Shown here: positions 1 to 11,827 of the stretch, piece after piece
Layout: each line of letters begins with the position of its first letter
Position numbering within the stretch: the stretch's first letter is position 1
NCBI GenBank assembly: GCA_029448655.1
Contig: JACCLO010000008.1
Coordinates: forward strand, 620,001-684,000
Origin: Wolfiporia cocos
Lineage: Eukaryota > Basidiomycota > Agaricomycetes > Polyporales > Phaeolaceae
Length of the DNA: 64,000 bases
Direction: 5' to 3'
The notes under the pieces: model-generated
The model's database searches: none
Seen by the model: the letters and a program-made list of their open reading frames with translations, nothing else
What the model was told of the DNA's origin: nothing
Made by a program: the position numbers and the translations under genes

Positions 1-2003
1 AATGCATCTCTTCACTTTATCCTCTACCAAGGCGTCCACGAAGACCGTCGGTCAGCGTCTCGGGCAAAAGAAGTACGCTGCGTCGATGCCGGCTCCGTCT
101 CCCAACGTGGCCGCAGTCAGCCTCAGCCTCGGTATCCCGCTCCTGCCTCTCGATGTCGCCCAGCAGCGTCGGGACATCAGTCACCGGGGAATCGACGATC
201 TGATGTACAAAGCGAATGACAAGATCTCGCTTCCGATCGTCGAGGAGGGCGAGGTCGGGTGGCGTCAATGTGGTGGCTTCACCAGGGGGTGCACGTTGAT
301 TCCGCTTGCGATCGCACAGGCTGACAAGGACGTCGCGTGCCGCATGTTTATGTGAGGCGTGGCGAGTCGATGGGTGCATTTTGTGCCCTTCGATGAGAAG
401 CTTGGACTTCGAGGGGACTCGAGGACCGGGTGTGGACGAGATTCTAGGCCTCGTCTGCATCTGGAGTACACCTCTGGGCTGAACCTCTGTGATCTTCACA
501 CCAGGGGCGCATCGGCGACATGCATCGTCGTCGTGCTCCAGTATACCCTTTTCTCTTCCACATATCCTTGGTCTTCTGTCATTTCGTTATGCAATGCACT
601 GACCGTACCGTTACTGTTGAGCAGGTAGGCCGACCACACTACATGAAGACGATGGTGCGCTGCGCAGCTGAAGACTGAAGACCCATGAGGTATGGCTGAC
701 GGCATGTGCGATGTGGAGGCGGAGGGAGTCATGACCCCGATGAGGCTGATACCGCGTACCGTGTCCGAGGCCATTATCGATGCAATATCTCTCTATTCTC
801 AGCGCTGACCCATTTTTGCTTCTTGAATAGGGTCGATAGAATATCTATACAAGGCAAACGGTACAACAAAGTCAAGCACGGAGAGCAGTGGATTGGATGA
901 CGTCGGCGAGGCTGAGGGAGGGCGTGATCACCCCGACGAAATTGGCTTCCCCGGCGGAGGTATTAGGAGACCATATCCCTCTGCATTTGCAGTACTAGTA
1001 CAGGGTGACAGAATCGGACTGAGATAGGTCTCTCTGAGGTTTGTGACCGACAACATTTCCTATCACCCGGCACGTCGCCCACCCGTCCCATTCTCATCAC
1101 CCAACGCGATCTTCATTATCCGATGACTTTCAAGTAGAGCGGCGGGCCTTGAGGAGAGGACCAAAGGCAAGGTGCGGAGGGCGGCGAGAACTGGCCACTC
1201 TCGTTGCTTGAAGCGTCTTACCCGTGGTTCCGTCTGGCGCTCCATGGCAATAAGCGTCGTACGTTTTCGATATTTCGATATTCTCCTGTAAGTCCGCGTG
1301 TCGCTGACGTCTGCACATACAAGTAGTCTGGCGACCACTTTCCCCGATTGTTTCACCACACCGCTTACTATACCTATCGTCTACAGGTCAGTAGAGATGG
1401 AGGGGAAGGGCAGGGCTGCGCTGATTCGTAACGATAGGACTTAAGGGCCCCCTGTTCCCGTCATCCAATGCAGCAGTCATCTTTAAATGCCCCTCGGCTC
1501 GAAGAATCTGGAGTGGAGACAGGAGAGAGTACTAGGTGGAGGGGACCGAGGGTGAGGTGTGAAAGGTGACGAGAACTGGCCACTCTCGCTGCTCGAAGCG
1601 TCTTACCCGCGGTTCCATGTAGCGATACACGGCGATGAGCGTGGTACGTCTGCAGTGTTACCCTTTGCAGTTGGATATCGCTGATCTTTAGGCAACGAAC
1701 AGTCTGGCGACCACTTTACCCAAGTGTCGATTTTGGTTCGCTGACAGTCGCTGGGTATGAGAATCACTTCCATTTCGAGGTGTCTCTATCAATGACCAGC
1801 GATGGCTTCACAATAGGTATCAATATCCTCTCCTGGTCAGTGGAGGATGGAGTGGAAGGAGAGAGCAGTGCCGACTGGTACCGGCTCATATGGGTAGGCC
1901 AGTATCCTCGTCCAACCTGGTGCGTTTCTTCATAATTGAACCGCTTTCCGCTGACCTGATAAGAGCTTCGCCCACTCAGGTGTATCGCTGAGATGAAAGC
2001 TGT
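1..2003 (+). repeat. segmental duplication, copy 1 (partner 39735-41356)
   Basis: Nearly continuous similarity, in the same orientation, to 39735-41356: ORF region, the stretch around 490-760, the stretch around 900-1330 and the stretch around 1840-2003 all recur in order. This copy is longer because roughly 1380-1760 contains an additional degenerate copy of its own 1140-1320 segment; the phrase GAGAACTGGCCACTCT recurs at about 1190, 1572, 2207 and 40944. Similarity fades near 2003 and 41356. No recognisable gene beyond the 117-aa ORF. Confidence 0.75.
2..355 (+). CDS. hypothetical 117-aa protein, copy 1
   Basis: Open frame starting at the window edge and ending in TGA; it may begin further upstream outside the window. 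The product is not recognised: no signal peptide, membrane segment or known motif is evident. A second copy lies at 39736-40089 in the same orientation. By hand comparison the copies differ by about 8 amino-acid changes and about 10 silent changes, an excess of silent change relative to available sites, which favours this frame being coding. A minus-strand ORF overlaps it, but the silent sites here fall on first codon positions of that frame, so it is the poorer candidate. Function unknown; a non-coding repeat with a chance ORF remains possible. Confidence 0.35.
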   Translation: MHLFTLSSTKASTKTVGQRLGQKKYAASMPAPSPNVAAVSLSLGIPLLPLDVAQQRRDISHRGIDDLMYKANDKISLPIVEEGEVGWRQCGGFTRGCTLIPLAIAQADKDVACRMFM

Positions 2004-3734
2004 ATCTGTAGATGCCGATGCGACGTCGTTCGCAGACTTGGATCCCACTCATTCGTGGTGAGTGCGATTTGACTTTGATCTCACTCCTCTGCTGACAATC
2101 GTGTAGGTTCTATCTTGAACTCTCGTCTCCTTTCGTGCTTGTTTCGTGCTTGTATTTTCGGTATACCATTACTGTACCGTCCAGCAGGGGAAGCTATGGC
2201 TGAGCGAGAACTGGCCACTCTTGTTCAGTTATCTTCTCTTTGTTGCAACCCTGCTTCGTTCTCATGTACCATTTCCTGGTCTTATACACGATCCAGATGA
2301 GTGCAATGCTGGTTCACTTTACACTGGGAAGGTCAATGACGAGAAACGATTTCCTGATCAATTCCGAGCGAACAGCCTCAGCAAATGCCGATATTTATGC
2401 AAATAACACGACAGAGAGAAAGATATGTTATTGACAAATCATGATGATACTGGCAGGGCCACACAGCATTGCAGAGTAGTCGCAACTATATTCTGTATCG
2501 AGGAGAACCTAACTCGCTAGGCGACACGGTGGCCTCCTTCACGTATTCAGCTGAGCCTGGTGCCATCTTCTCGTCCAGCATACAAATCGCAGAAATGCCA
2601 TAACGTAATGCTCTGCAAAGCCGTAGGACCTACTAGTGGACAGTGATCACATTTACTGTCATTGGAACTGACGAGATCACAACATGCAGGCCGTGATATC
2701 GTAAACAGCGTGAAATGCCTTGGATACAGCAGGGCAGCCTGGAGAGGCCTGTGCTTGTGATGCAATGCGAATGGAATCAGAGAGTCCAGAGTTGCCGTTC
2801 CCGCGCGAGCATACAGCCATGTTGTAGGTTGTGCACGTACAAGTCTGACGGCGTCTGATGTGGCGCATCCAGAATACGGCGGCTATCAAGATCTCGATAC
2901 CTTTCGAAAGGCGCCGACATTAATCCGTCCAGCCACAATTGAGCGGACAGTGTGGTCATTTACATCGAATGAGAGTATGTAGACCTCAATCCGCTTTCGT
3001 CTTGGTCTGTTGACAGACAACTGGCCTTATAGTATTGTTTGATGACTTTGGGCGATGCAAGCACTGAGACCGCTGGCGGAACTTGTAAGGTGTCCCATTT
3101 GCGCTGCGGTTGCACGATAAGTCTCTCCCTTACCATTGTGCTGCCGCATTTCTCTTGCACGGGTGAGGACTGCCACGAGACATGTGTGCTCTCACGTCAT
3201 TATGTAACGTTCGTAATTCAACCACCGTCCGCAACAGTCATGCTCATGGAGTTGTACAGGTAGTACACTGTCCCCACATCATAGAGCAGGCGTACTAGAG
3301 GCAAGCGTTTGATTCCCAGGGAAGGTGCTTCTCATTCATGTAGGTTATTGTGGATCCTAAATGACATAATTCATATCTATGCGTGCTGACTGACTGCACA
3401 CTGTGATGTACCTACTGATGCATGATGGCCCACATTTCTCGTATTTTGGTGTCTCTTTACAGACTAGTAATCTCGTGCGGAACACGCTCACTTGTGTGAG
3501 CTATTTGGAAGACATTAGGCATAGTTATGATGGGGCAGGCTGACGAGGTGACGAGATGCGTGGGAAGTGACCTGTCACAGTCAAGTTCAACATAAATGAC
3601 GCGCCGTCGCCCATCTCCCGCTCTCGCCTAGCTCTCTTCCACCAACCACCTCTAGTTGTTGCTCAATAGGCTCCTTTCTCGAAATCACATTCATCAATCT
3701 TACATAGAGTTTATCCAGTCACCTCATACCGTCC
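2004..3734. other. unannotated spacer
   Basis: Only short unrelated ORFs in all frames. No recognisable protein motif, tRNA or transposon terminus was found. A further copy of the GAGAACTGGCCACTCT phrase lies near 2207, tying the left part loosely to the duplicated segment. Confidence 0.5.
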
Positions 3735-4560
3735 GCGACGTTGTACAACGAGTACAGCGCGTACTACCGACGGACATACCCCCTCCTCAGACGTAGCACT
3801 TATTTCGCGGTCCCATTCGCTGCGGTGCGTCTGAGGAAGCACATGACAAGCACAACGTCCATCGCATCCGGCTCGGCTAGCTCTGCTGGGTCGAGCAGTT
3901 CGAACAGGCGGTGCCTGGAGTGAAGCGCAAGCGGATGACGCCAGTGATCAAACGTCTCTTGAGGAGCGAAGGCCCACGATGAACAACTTTACGGAGGAGG
4001 CGCACGCGAAGCTAGCTCAAGTACATCGTTTCTGGTGACGTCCATTGAAGAGGTTTGTCTCGTTGCTACCATGTGGATCAGATGATCATGTCCCATTGCA
4101 GGCGGGCGAGAACATCGTAGAGGTCGATCCTGATATGGACCTGTCTGGACAGACGCTGGCTAATACATCGGTCGATGAGGGCACGCTCTGCGACGACGGG
4201 GACAAGGACGGCGAGTATATGCCTGTCAGGTCTGAACTAGATCGGCAGATGGCATCCGAACGATGTGAACACGTCTGCCGCAGAAGGAATGCGGCTGATT
4301 AACTGGGAAACGTTCATGGTGCTCCCCGGCTTGTCAGCCGTATTCCTCCTGCGTCAGACATGATTGCCTCGTTTGCCAGGATGTGTACTCCCGCAACCTC
4401 CAATGACCCTGACATTTATATACACGACGTCGACGGCCCCAACGCACCCCAGGCCTGCGTCGCGCAATTATCCGAGGACGATGACTCTAGCCAGCTGGAC
4501 GCAAACATACTCCAATTCGCTCTCGTCCGTAGATGTTGACCATGAATAGCAGGAGGTAGA
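3735..4560 (+). pseudogene. decayed paralogue of the gene at 60524-61536 (copy A)
   Basis: Fragments in different frames match, in order, the minus-strand gene at 60524-61536. The N-terminal part reads MYNEYSAYYRRTYPLLRRST against MYDEYSAYYRQTYPLLRRST. The middle part (4045-4302) shares the SGQTL and LCDDGDKD motifs. A third block starting MIASFARMC near 4361 matches MIASFTRMC of the other copy and continues into an acidic EDDDS stretch. The frames are not continuous and no convincing intron set restores them. The family is not recognised; the acidic, Met-Asp-rich tail suggests a nuclear or low-complexity protein, but that is inference. Confidence 0.55.
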
Positions 4561-4817
4561 TCACATCAACGAAGCAATAATCACACCGCTCCACTGTTCA
4601 GTTCAACGGCCCCCGTACTAATGTGCGTGTAGCTGGTGCCTTATCCACAATCTCACAGTCGTCGAGCATTATTACATACCTGAAAGTATTCGACGCGGCG
4701 CACCGCCCCAGGACTCTCGCCCGGTGTGACGCCGTGATCGCCGCCACCTTTTACGTGGTCCCTGTCATGTGTCCTAGCCTGCTGTACAACAATGCCGTGA
4801 GTTCTCCGCCTTGGAAG

Positions 4818-5457
4818 TAGTGATGTGCCGGCCCGGCCCGGCCTGAAAGCCCCTGGCTTTGGCCCGGCTTTGGACGGCCTTGGCTTTTCAAAACCTCAAG
4901 CCGGGCCCCCATTGACGGCCCACGGCTTGGCCCGGCCCGGCCTGGGGCTTGCCCGGGGCCTGGGACTGTGAGGATAATCATCACTGTAGCCACACAAACT
5001 TATAACATACCTTCTCCAACTATCTTCTGACAAAGCCAAGCTCCAGTATCTTCAATAATTAGTGAATTATAGTGTGAAATCATCATTTCACCGGCACGGT
5101 GCTCTGTGGCGCACCTTCCAAATGGGGTATCGTATAGGCGCCCAAAAGTGAGCGACAGGCTTCAGCACCAAGAATTCAACCCATGGGACTATCCTCTAGC
5201 TTGAATTCAAAAATATAAAGATAATACATTGGAATATAGCATACTGCTACTATATATATCCTTATATCATAGTTACTAGACATTTTATCTGTTAGAGCTT
5301 TCAGGCCCGGGGCTCATGGCTCGGCCCGGCCCGGCTTGAGACACAAGCCGGGCCCTGGGCCGTCTCAAGCCGTGGTGTAGGGCCCGGCCTGGCCCGGCCC
5401 AAGTAGGGCTTGGCCCGGCCTGGCCTATGGCCCAAAGCCGGGCCTGGCACATCACTA
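4818..5457. mobile_element. hAT-type MITE, GGCCCGG family, copy A
   Basis: A 640-bp non-autonomous element with terminal inverted repeats starting TAGTGATGTGCC and an 8-bp target-site duplication CTTGGAAG (4810-4817 and 5458-5465). Both ends carry dense arrays of GGCCCGGCC-like palindromic motifs; the middle is AT-rich with no ORF. The TAGTG terminus plus 8-bp duplication is diagnostic of the hAT superfamily. Other copies are at 45557-46165 and 50989-60523 (the latter split by insertions). Confidence 0.92.
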
Positions 5458-5683
5458 CTTGGAAGCCTTGAGCCGCCGTTCGACTCGCATTATCTGCTCC
5501 CATGACTGGCCACTCCAGGATAGCGAAACTTATACCTGAGCTATCAATAGCTGTCGAGTTCTCATATCTAGGTCAGGAGCGTAAAGCGGGCATATATTCG
5601 GGTAAGATATGGTACGTCTCCAGATCAAACGTGATTTGCTAAGTGATAAGATGGCGCATGGGTCACAATGTCGTCCATCCGGT

Positions 5684-7320
5684 TCAGCAGCGGGATGCGG
5701 CGAGCAGCTCACGATGTATCCAGTAGGCCCGATCCGGAAGAATCTCCTCAATAATCGGCTCTCCCCCGTCTTCCTTGCGTTTGACGTGATACCAAGTCGA
5801 CCAAATGTGAATTGCTTCACAAGGGAAAGGCCAGTCGAAGTCTCTCTTAAGCGACTGAAATCCAACATACTGCAAGGTCAAAATCTGCGCGGCGAGACCT
5901 TTCGCGATCATCGGACATTCGTCTCGCGAAAGGTCATAGGCGCCATCCGTCGCGCGACTTAACAACATTCCTAAGAGGCGCGATTGCCTGAGCGGGGATG
6001 TTTGCGTAATCTGATGTATAATGCATCCTGTGAATATTACCCCACGTATTGTAATGGCTTAAACAGACCTCTATAGATTGACTCCACTGCTCACGACCCT
6101 GTGAGCGTGCAACGAACTCGATCTCTATGAACCTGAGCTCTGGAGTTGCTTTGACACACGTCTGCAACTCGGACACACTCTTTGCATCGCAAAGAGGGTG
6201 AAATGTACGGATTGCGAGCACCACAGGGCTCATGCGTTCCAGGATAGGTAGAGTCGAGGTCATGCAAAATGACGATGAGCCAATGTCCGTCTCTAGACGC
6301 AGACAACGAACGTGGGATCCCAGTGCCGTTGGAGTATTTGAACCAAGGGATCCGTGACGCATAGTAACCATGTCAAGCCGAGGCCAGGAAGCCAGCCGGT
6401 GCACAGTGGAATACTTTCCCGGGCTACACCTCTTGATTTTCAACGTACGCACATTCGGAAACAATCTGGCGGCGTTAGCCAGGGTACCAGGGCGGACATC
6501 CATAATCTTCAGTGTACGGATAGAAAGCAGAGGCATGGCATTATTTGCGGCTGCCGTCTCCAGGAGATTATCGCAATGGTCCACCTTCAGATATTCAATA
6601 TGTCCCCAAAATTTAGTTGGGTAAAGCCAACATTTGATCGAAAGCTTTCCTCTCTAATCCGACGTCTACGCCAAAGTTTAACCATTTCACATTGATCACT
6701 AGCTTTCGCGGCTGAAACGCGATTTGCGGCCACGGGATGACGGATATGCTGGTCGTGCGCATCGTGAACGACTGGACATTCGGCAATTGAGCGATTGCAA
6801 TGGCGAGCGTTTTATACTCTTTTAGGAAATAGGTAATGTCGTTGAGAGTGACATCAGTGATGCGGGAAGTATGGCGTAGCACCTCACATAGGAGATGGAC
6901 ACAAGTAAGGAAATCCGAGTCGGTATCACCGCCTTCGGGTCTGACACGGTCACCAGAGATGGACAGAATCCGGACGTGCGGAGTGCGGCCTGGAATATCA
7001 GCCAGTATGAATCGGCAGAATCTAGCAACTGCACAGTCAGGCGTCGTCTCGATATGCACGCTGTCCTGAGCCAATGTGCCGTCTGCAAGGCTGGTCGACG
7101 AACGATCGCGGCCTTGGGTGGCATTGTCATCGCGCTTCTTCCTTAGGCTTCGCAACCGCATGAGACCACTCCACAAGTTCAATTTGACTTCGGATAGAAA
7201 GCGCGGCATCGCAAGTTGATATCCAGCATGGCATGTACGTGCAAAATTTGAAGCATCGACGGGCTTCGTGAAGGACATGATGACCGTAAGGATATCGTCA
7301 TCAAGTTGGAGTAACGCCAT
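5684..7320 (-). pseudogene. F-box/LRR-like protein gene, two frameshifts
   Basis: Three consecutive open frames on the minus strand make one protein of about 550 residues. The first (7320-6613, 235 aa) begins with an F-box-like segment (LDDDILTVIMSFTKPVDASN, then ARTC) as in Agaricomycete F-box proteins, which recruit substrates to SCF ubiquitin ligases. The second (to 5934) carries leucine-rich-repeat-like strands (IEYLKVDHC, VRTLKIKRC, VRCLRLETD). The third (to 5684) holds the usual C-terminal block (LTLQYVGFQS, then WSTWYHVKRKEDGG). Each junction, near 6613 and near 5955, needs a one-base shift. An 85-nt intron (GTAGAC...GAAG) could formally bridge the first, but the LRR reads through more naturally with a frameshift. 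I call it a probable pseudogene; sequencing error is the alternative. Confidence 0.7.
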
Positions 7321-7641
7321 CTTTCAGATCTGGCTCAAAGCCAACATAAATTATCATATATGGATCAGGACCCGTTAACATACAATATCAGACAGCTTCA
7401 AAGGCTTTTTCAGGATTGTATATCGGGACTTTCAGCCTTGTCCTACTAGAGCGGAACTCCAGTTCGTAGGTGATCGATGGTCGGTGGTATGAATTCGAGC
7501 GAACTAGCGAGAGGAGACCTGGTTTGCTGCAGAGCCCAGAGTGTGATATTTGACGTTTTCACTCGCAGGTGACAAAGTGATACCGGGGATAACACGAGTG
7601 GTCCAACTGACCAAGCTGACGAGGAAAGGATGATTAGTAAC
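7321..7641. promoter_or_regulatory. upstream flank of the F-box-like gene
   Basis: About 320 bp between the start of the F-box-like gene and the next MITE. No ORF or recognisable element; by position it would contain the promoter of the minus-strand gene, but no clear TATA box or motif stands out. Confidence 0.25.
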
Positions 7642-8312
7642 GAGGGACTTCAGTGCCGGAGATGCATCTTTAGAGACACCGTAGATGCATCTGGGGCACT
7701 CTAAGCAATCTTAACGCCCAAGCGTGCTGCATAGATGCATCTGAATAAAATAAAATACATCTGCACAAGAACTACCTGTGCAGGGTTCGGACACCTGACC
7801 CGGGATTAGCGAAGTCGCAACCTGTACCACTTCGCCAAATGGCCTTGGTATGCACTCACATACTTGTCGATATGATCCATTTTATGTCCTTTCATCGCTG
7901 TAGCTGTTAATTGTCAAGTCATACCTTAGTGCAATGTTCCATATTGCCCTGTAGGTAATTTATGACAGCATCCTTACCTCATTGCATATATATATGGGTT
8001 GTGGGATACATCACTAAAGAGATGCATCCTGAGTTCAAGGAACACTTGAGCTTACTGACAGAATGTTAAATTTTATTACGACTGTTATTGTATCAACAAC
8101 TGACTATATATTTGCACAAGATCTCCCTTTCACCAGCTGCTCTAGCTGAGTGGTTTCAGCTACTGTTTCGCTGAGGTCTCATGGTCCCTGGTTTGATTCC
8201 CGGATTGTGACGCTTTATTTTGGTACTAACGGGCGCCTAATTTCGATGACTTAGAGTGCCCCAGATGCATCTGCGGTGTCTCTAAAGATGCATCTGTGGC
8301 ACTGAAACTCTA
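7642..8312. mobile_element. hAT-type MITE, AGATGCATCT family, copy 1
   Basis: A 671-bp element flanked by TTAGTAAC/CTAGTAAC (8-bp target duplication with one mismatch). Its ends are imperfect inverted repeats around ACTTCAGTGCC and GGCACTGAAACT, each followed by repeated copies of the palindrome AGATGCATCT. The partner copy at 51161-51834 has a perfect 8-bp duplication. Internally there are two tRNA-like promoter units in opposite orientation: plus-strand A box TAGCTGAGTGGT (8143-8154) with B box GGTTTGATTCC (8190-8200), and minus-strand A box TGGCGAAGTGGT (7826-7837) with B-like GTCCGAACCC (about 7783-7793). No protein coding. Confidence 0.85.
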
Positions 8313-8320
8313 CTAGTAAC

Positions 8321-10327
8321 AGATAGTTTCAACCCTAGTTAACCGATGTCAACAGACCTACTGTCTAAGCCTATTGGTCTTCAAAACAGCTCAGCTATAG
8401 CAGATAGTACATGAGAAGTCACTATGTTGCTTGCAGTACAAAACGACCTAGATGCCATGAGGGTCATGGTCGACTTGAGTGTGCATGCTGTGTTGGGTTC
8501 CCACGAATGACTGATCCTGACCAGGAGTTGCTGACTGGCCCTGGCCGCTTGGCGCTGAAGCGCTTAACTGCCGCCTGATCTCTGTGGTGTATACCAGCTT
8601 TGTGCATCTAATTCATGTTGGAACATATTTATTGGACTTGATAAGTAGCTACTGAATAATAGTGTTGCTGAAGTTCAGTTCGGCTCAGGTTCAAGGGGGT
8701 ATGAGGCTGAACCTAGAACTGAGCCAACTATGGAGAGCCTGAACCTGAACCTGAACCTGAACCTGAACCTGGACTGAGCCTGCTGAACCAGTTCAGCAGG
8801 TTCAGTTCACAGTTCGAACTGGGTTCAGACCACTGAACTGCTTGATTATCTATGGACAGAAATTTAGACTCAAACTATGGGTCTTCTAGGGCAGTTACCC
8901 CTAGCTATCTATATTGTTCCTAGGCTCTAGCACCAATGCATCCACTACAGTAGCTGCCATTCAGAATCTGCAATGTCTCTGGGATGAGTTGATTGTGAAG
9001 TTTTGTCCCTGTTCTACCTTCACTCTACTGGGAACTTAGAGTCTTTGTCTTGTACCATGTGACAGGAGCATGCACAATAGCCAGGAAAGGCCTGTCAAAA
9101 GGTTGAGCTGAGAGGAAAGCAATCTAAGTGGGATAAGGCTTCAGTTGTAAGGAATGTAGTTTGCCACTCTATTATGTACCTAAGCAGGATACTACATGCA
9201 TGTTAGACTTTGTAGCATAGGGGAATTTATGTCAGGCACTTACAGGCTTCAGTTGCAAGGAACATAGTTTGCAACTGAAGCCAGAGTGCAACACAAACTT
9301 TTTGTAAATATGTAGCCACAGTCACATCACAGACAGATAAAGAATGAGTCACACATATGCATGCTTGTGCTGACACAGATCAACTGTGGGACTCACAAAT
9401 GACTAACTTGCTTAGAGAGTCAGAGAGGAAGTGTCTGGCAAGTGGAGTTGGAAGTGCTCATGTTGCAAGTAAAGAGAAGAGAACTGGAGAACATAGTCAT
9501 TCAGCCTTCTCCTTATATACTTACATTAGTTGCAGCAAAGGTGTCACAATTGAGTCATGCACCCCCTGTTTTAGCTCTCTAGACTTCCATATTCATGCAT
9601 GTTACACACAGCTAAGACATCCCAAAAGTTATCACATCACATGACCTCAATTTGGTAGGTCACATGACTCACTAAACTCTCAGATTAGATAGCGGCACCA
9701 GGTACCATCACAGGAACCATGTCAGGTGACCCTCAATCTTATCTATGATGTCAGGGCTATTGTTAGCCTACCAGACTCATCCACTATGACATCAGGGCCC
9801 ATACTGGCCTAGTCTATGACATTGGGCCTATCTTTAGTGGTCTATACTTAGCATGGCCCACTTACCATACAGGTATGACAATGTGGTCCACTTACTGCAC
9901 ATTTATGACTACAAAGCCCATTTTACTAAGCTAAGTCATCCCCTATGACACACAGCTATACTTAGGGATAGCACACCATTATGTCACCATTACAGGCAAT
10001 TATGACATCATACTATGTGCACAGACCATCTACATTTAGGGTAGTCACTTCTACCAGTAGTACAAGGTCTTAACATGTATATTGATACCAAGCATCTAGG
10101 GACTTATTTCCCTAGACTCAGCAATGTGACTGTTCTATGATGAACTTAGGGACAATTCCCTACTTTTTCCTACCTTCTTACCTGCTTGAAACCTGCTTGC
10201 TAGACTGCGCCATCTCCTTGCTGGACTACCATGAAGTCTTATGCAACAAGCTTGAACCCTGCAGATAGGTCATCACAGGATTGTGACAGAAGGCGATAGC
10301 CCTGCCCTAATGAGAATGGTCTGTGTG
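8321..10327. other. degenerate AT-rich repeat region
   Basis: CpG-poor sequence with no sustained ORF. Segments such as 9140-9290 contain short direct repeats (GGCTTCAGTTG, AAGGAA, AGTTTGCA) and runs that look like decayed LTR material, but no termini or target duplications could be fixed. The array at 8658-8842 is listed separately. Confidence 0.5.
8658..8842. repeat. CTGAAC array, probable hAT-MITE fragment
   Basis: Starts TAGTGTTGCTGAAG, resembling the hAT terminus TAGTGTTGCGAGG at 37014, and is filled with TGAACC/GGTTCA motifs including five tandem CTGAAC units near 8738-8775 and palindromic CTGAACCAGTTCAG. The right terminus and target duplication are not clear. Its build (TAGTG end plus palindromic subterminal array) parallels the hAT MITEs nearby. 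Confidence 0.5.
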
Positions 10328-11435
10328 TGTTACGGGTCATATAGCCATTTGCTATACTTAAATTGCAAGTATAGATCATCTTCTGCACATAGTCCTACTG
10401 TCACAGAATGTTGTGGCATGGCCCCTGTGTAGGTAACATGACTTGTAGATAAGATAAGACTTTGTCATTAGATAAGTAGGGTGGTAGCACCAGCCCATGG
10501 TCATGGTAGTTACATAAGTTACACATCACTGGTTATGCTGAGCGCCCCATGCACTCAGGCCTACTTTAGGGAAGGGTAGCTTACAATAGTGCATGGCATG
10601 TACATATACCTGCGACATCTGAGCCTTACAGCTCAGACTTCATATTCTCATCCAACAGGGCTAGTCCCTGGTATCTCCATACTGCATGCTGGGCTGCACC
10701 CATCTCTTGTCTTACTTAGCAGGACCTGTGGCAAGACCTTAGGTAGCTAGGCAAGGCCTAGTATCATGGTACAAAGGTACTGTGATACCTACAGACAAGT
10801 GCAAGGCAAATAATACCCTATCCATATTAAGCCTTCAGGCCCTAAGTCAAGAAGACTCTAGGAGATCATTCAATATTCAGTATGTGTTAAAGAATATATT
10901 GAGGTTCGCTAGCAAGTACTTTTAGAGAGTACTTGCCTAAGTCCAAGAAGTCAGTGTGCACTTTGAGGACTTAGTCTTCTGGGCTCGAGAATATACTGAG
11001 CATAGTCTCCTACATTTGAGAATGAGTATAAGACTCTTGTTAATACAACAAAGTCAAGCTGAAGAGCATCAACTTAGTTACATGAGTTTATATACTATGT
11101 TAGGTTTTCAGGAGTCCTAGTCATTCCAGATGTCACCGATACTATCTACATCCTAGATCAAAACATTTGATAATTATGTAGCAATATACCTGAAATGATA
11201 GATAGCAATGATGATGGTGGTTGAATGCCATCTGTCGATTGTAGAATGATAAATATGAAATGGTGACAGAGTTGGATCTGCCAATGTCGAAACAAGCCCT
11301 ATACATTAGTACAACAGGGGTTAGGCCCAGTAGAGTCACAAGTGGCCAGGGGGTTGGTTATGCAACAAGTCCCTGTATTGTATTTGCCCAATGGTGAGTT
11401 CTGCAGGTGTTCAAGAAAATAAAATAACCATGACA
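10328..11435 (-). repeat. solo LTR, element 1 family, with a nested solo LTR
   Basis: Flanked by a perfect 5-bp duplication GTGTG (10323-10327 and 11436-11440). It aligns over its whole length with the reverse complement of the element 1 LTR (20233-20940): TGTTACGGGTC at one end, AACCATGACA at the other, with shared GTATAAGACT and ATGAGTTTATATACTA blocks. It is strongly decayed, mostly by CpG to TpG/CpA changes. A second solo LTR is inserted at 10399-10787. Confidence 0.88.
10399..10787. repeat. solo LTR nested within solo LTR
   Basis: A 389-bp insertion beginning TGTCACAGAATG and ending ACTGTGATA, flanked by a perfect 5-bp duplication CCTAC (10394-10398 and 10788-10792). The expected terminal CA is TA, fitting a C-to-T change. 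The host LTR resumes in register on both sides. The family is not otherwise represented intact here. Confidence 0.85.
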
Positions 11436-11450
11436 GTGTGCCAGTAAGGG

Positions 11451-11827
11451 TGACACAGCTAAGTCCACTATACTAATAGCCCATGCTTGCCAGTAATGGC
11501 CAAGCCAGTAAGGATTCAGTATGTATCCATGGATCTGTATATGCAGCCAGTGGCTGCATGATCAGCCAGTGAGGTTACTATTGCAATAATGATGACATAT
11601 GCTAATGTTGGGATATGAGTAAGCCTCGTGACCTCAGAGGTTAGTCCACTGAGTCATATTTCATGACTAGCACATAAAGACATGTCACTAGGTCTTGTGA
11701 TTGCATTGTACCCTTATCTGTTATGTAATAACCAGATAACTAGTGGTTAAGTCCAGGATAACCATAGAAACTACTGATAAATTTGTAGAAAATCAGAAAA
11801 ATGCCTAGAAAATGTCAATCTGTGACA
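11451..11827. repeat. decayed LTR related to the solo LTR at 46211-46815
   Basis: Begins TGACACAG and ends AAAATGTCAATCTGTGACA. The end, including CCATAGAAA and ATCAGAAAAAT, resembles the end of the solo LTR at 46211-46815 (GCCATAGAAAATCAGGAAAAAT ... AAAATCTGTGACA in fragments). No target duplication was found, so the left limit is approximate. Confidence 0.45.

Noticed and set aside
17..499. 160-codon minus-strand ORF over the 117-aa ORF
   Set aside because: Differences between the two duplicated copies fall mostly on first codon positions of this frame, so it shows less constraint than the plus frame.
6590..6674. 85-nt intron in the F-box-like gene in place of a frameshift
   Set aside because: GTAGAC...GAAG is formally in phase, but removing it deletes part of the LRR reading that otherwise runs smoothly across the shift.
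8738..8775. Tandem CTGAAC units as a telomeric repeat
   Set aside because: Basidiomycete telomeres are usually TTAGGG; the units are interspersed with palindromic variants inside a TAGTG-ended element.
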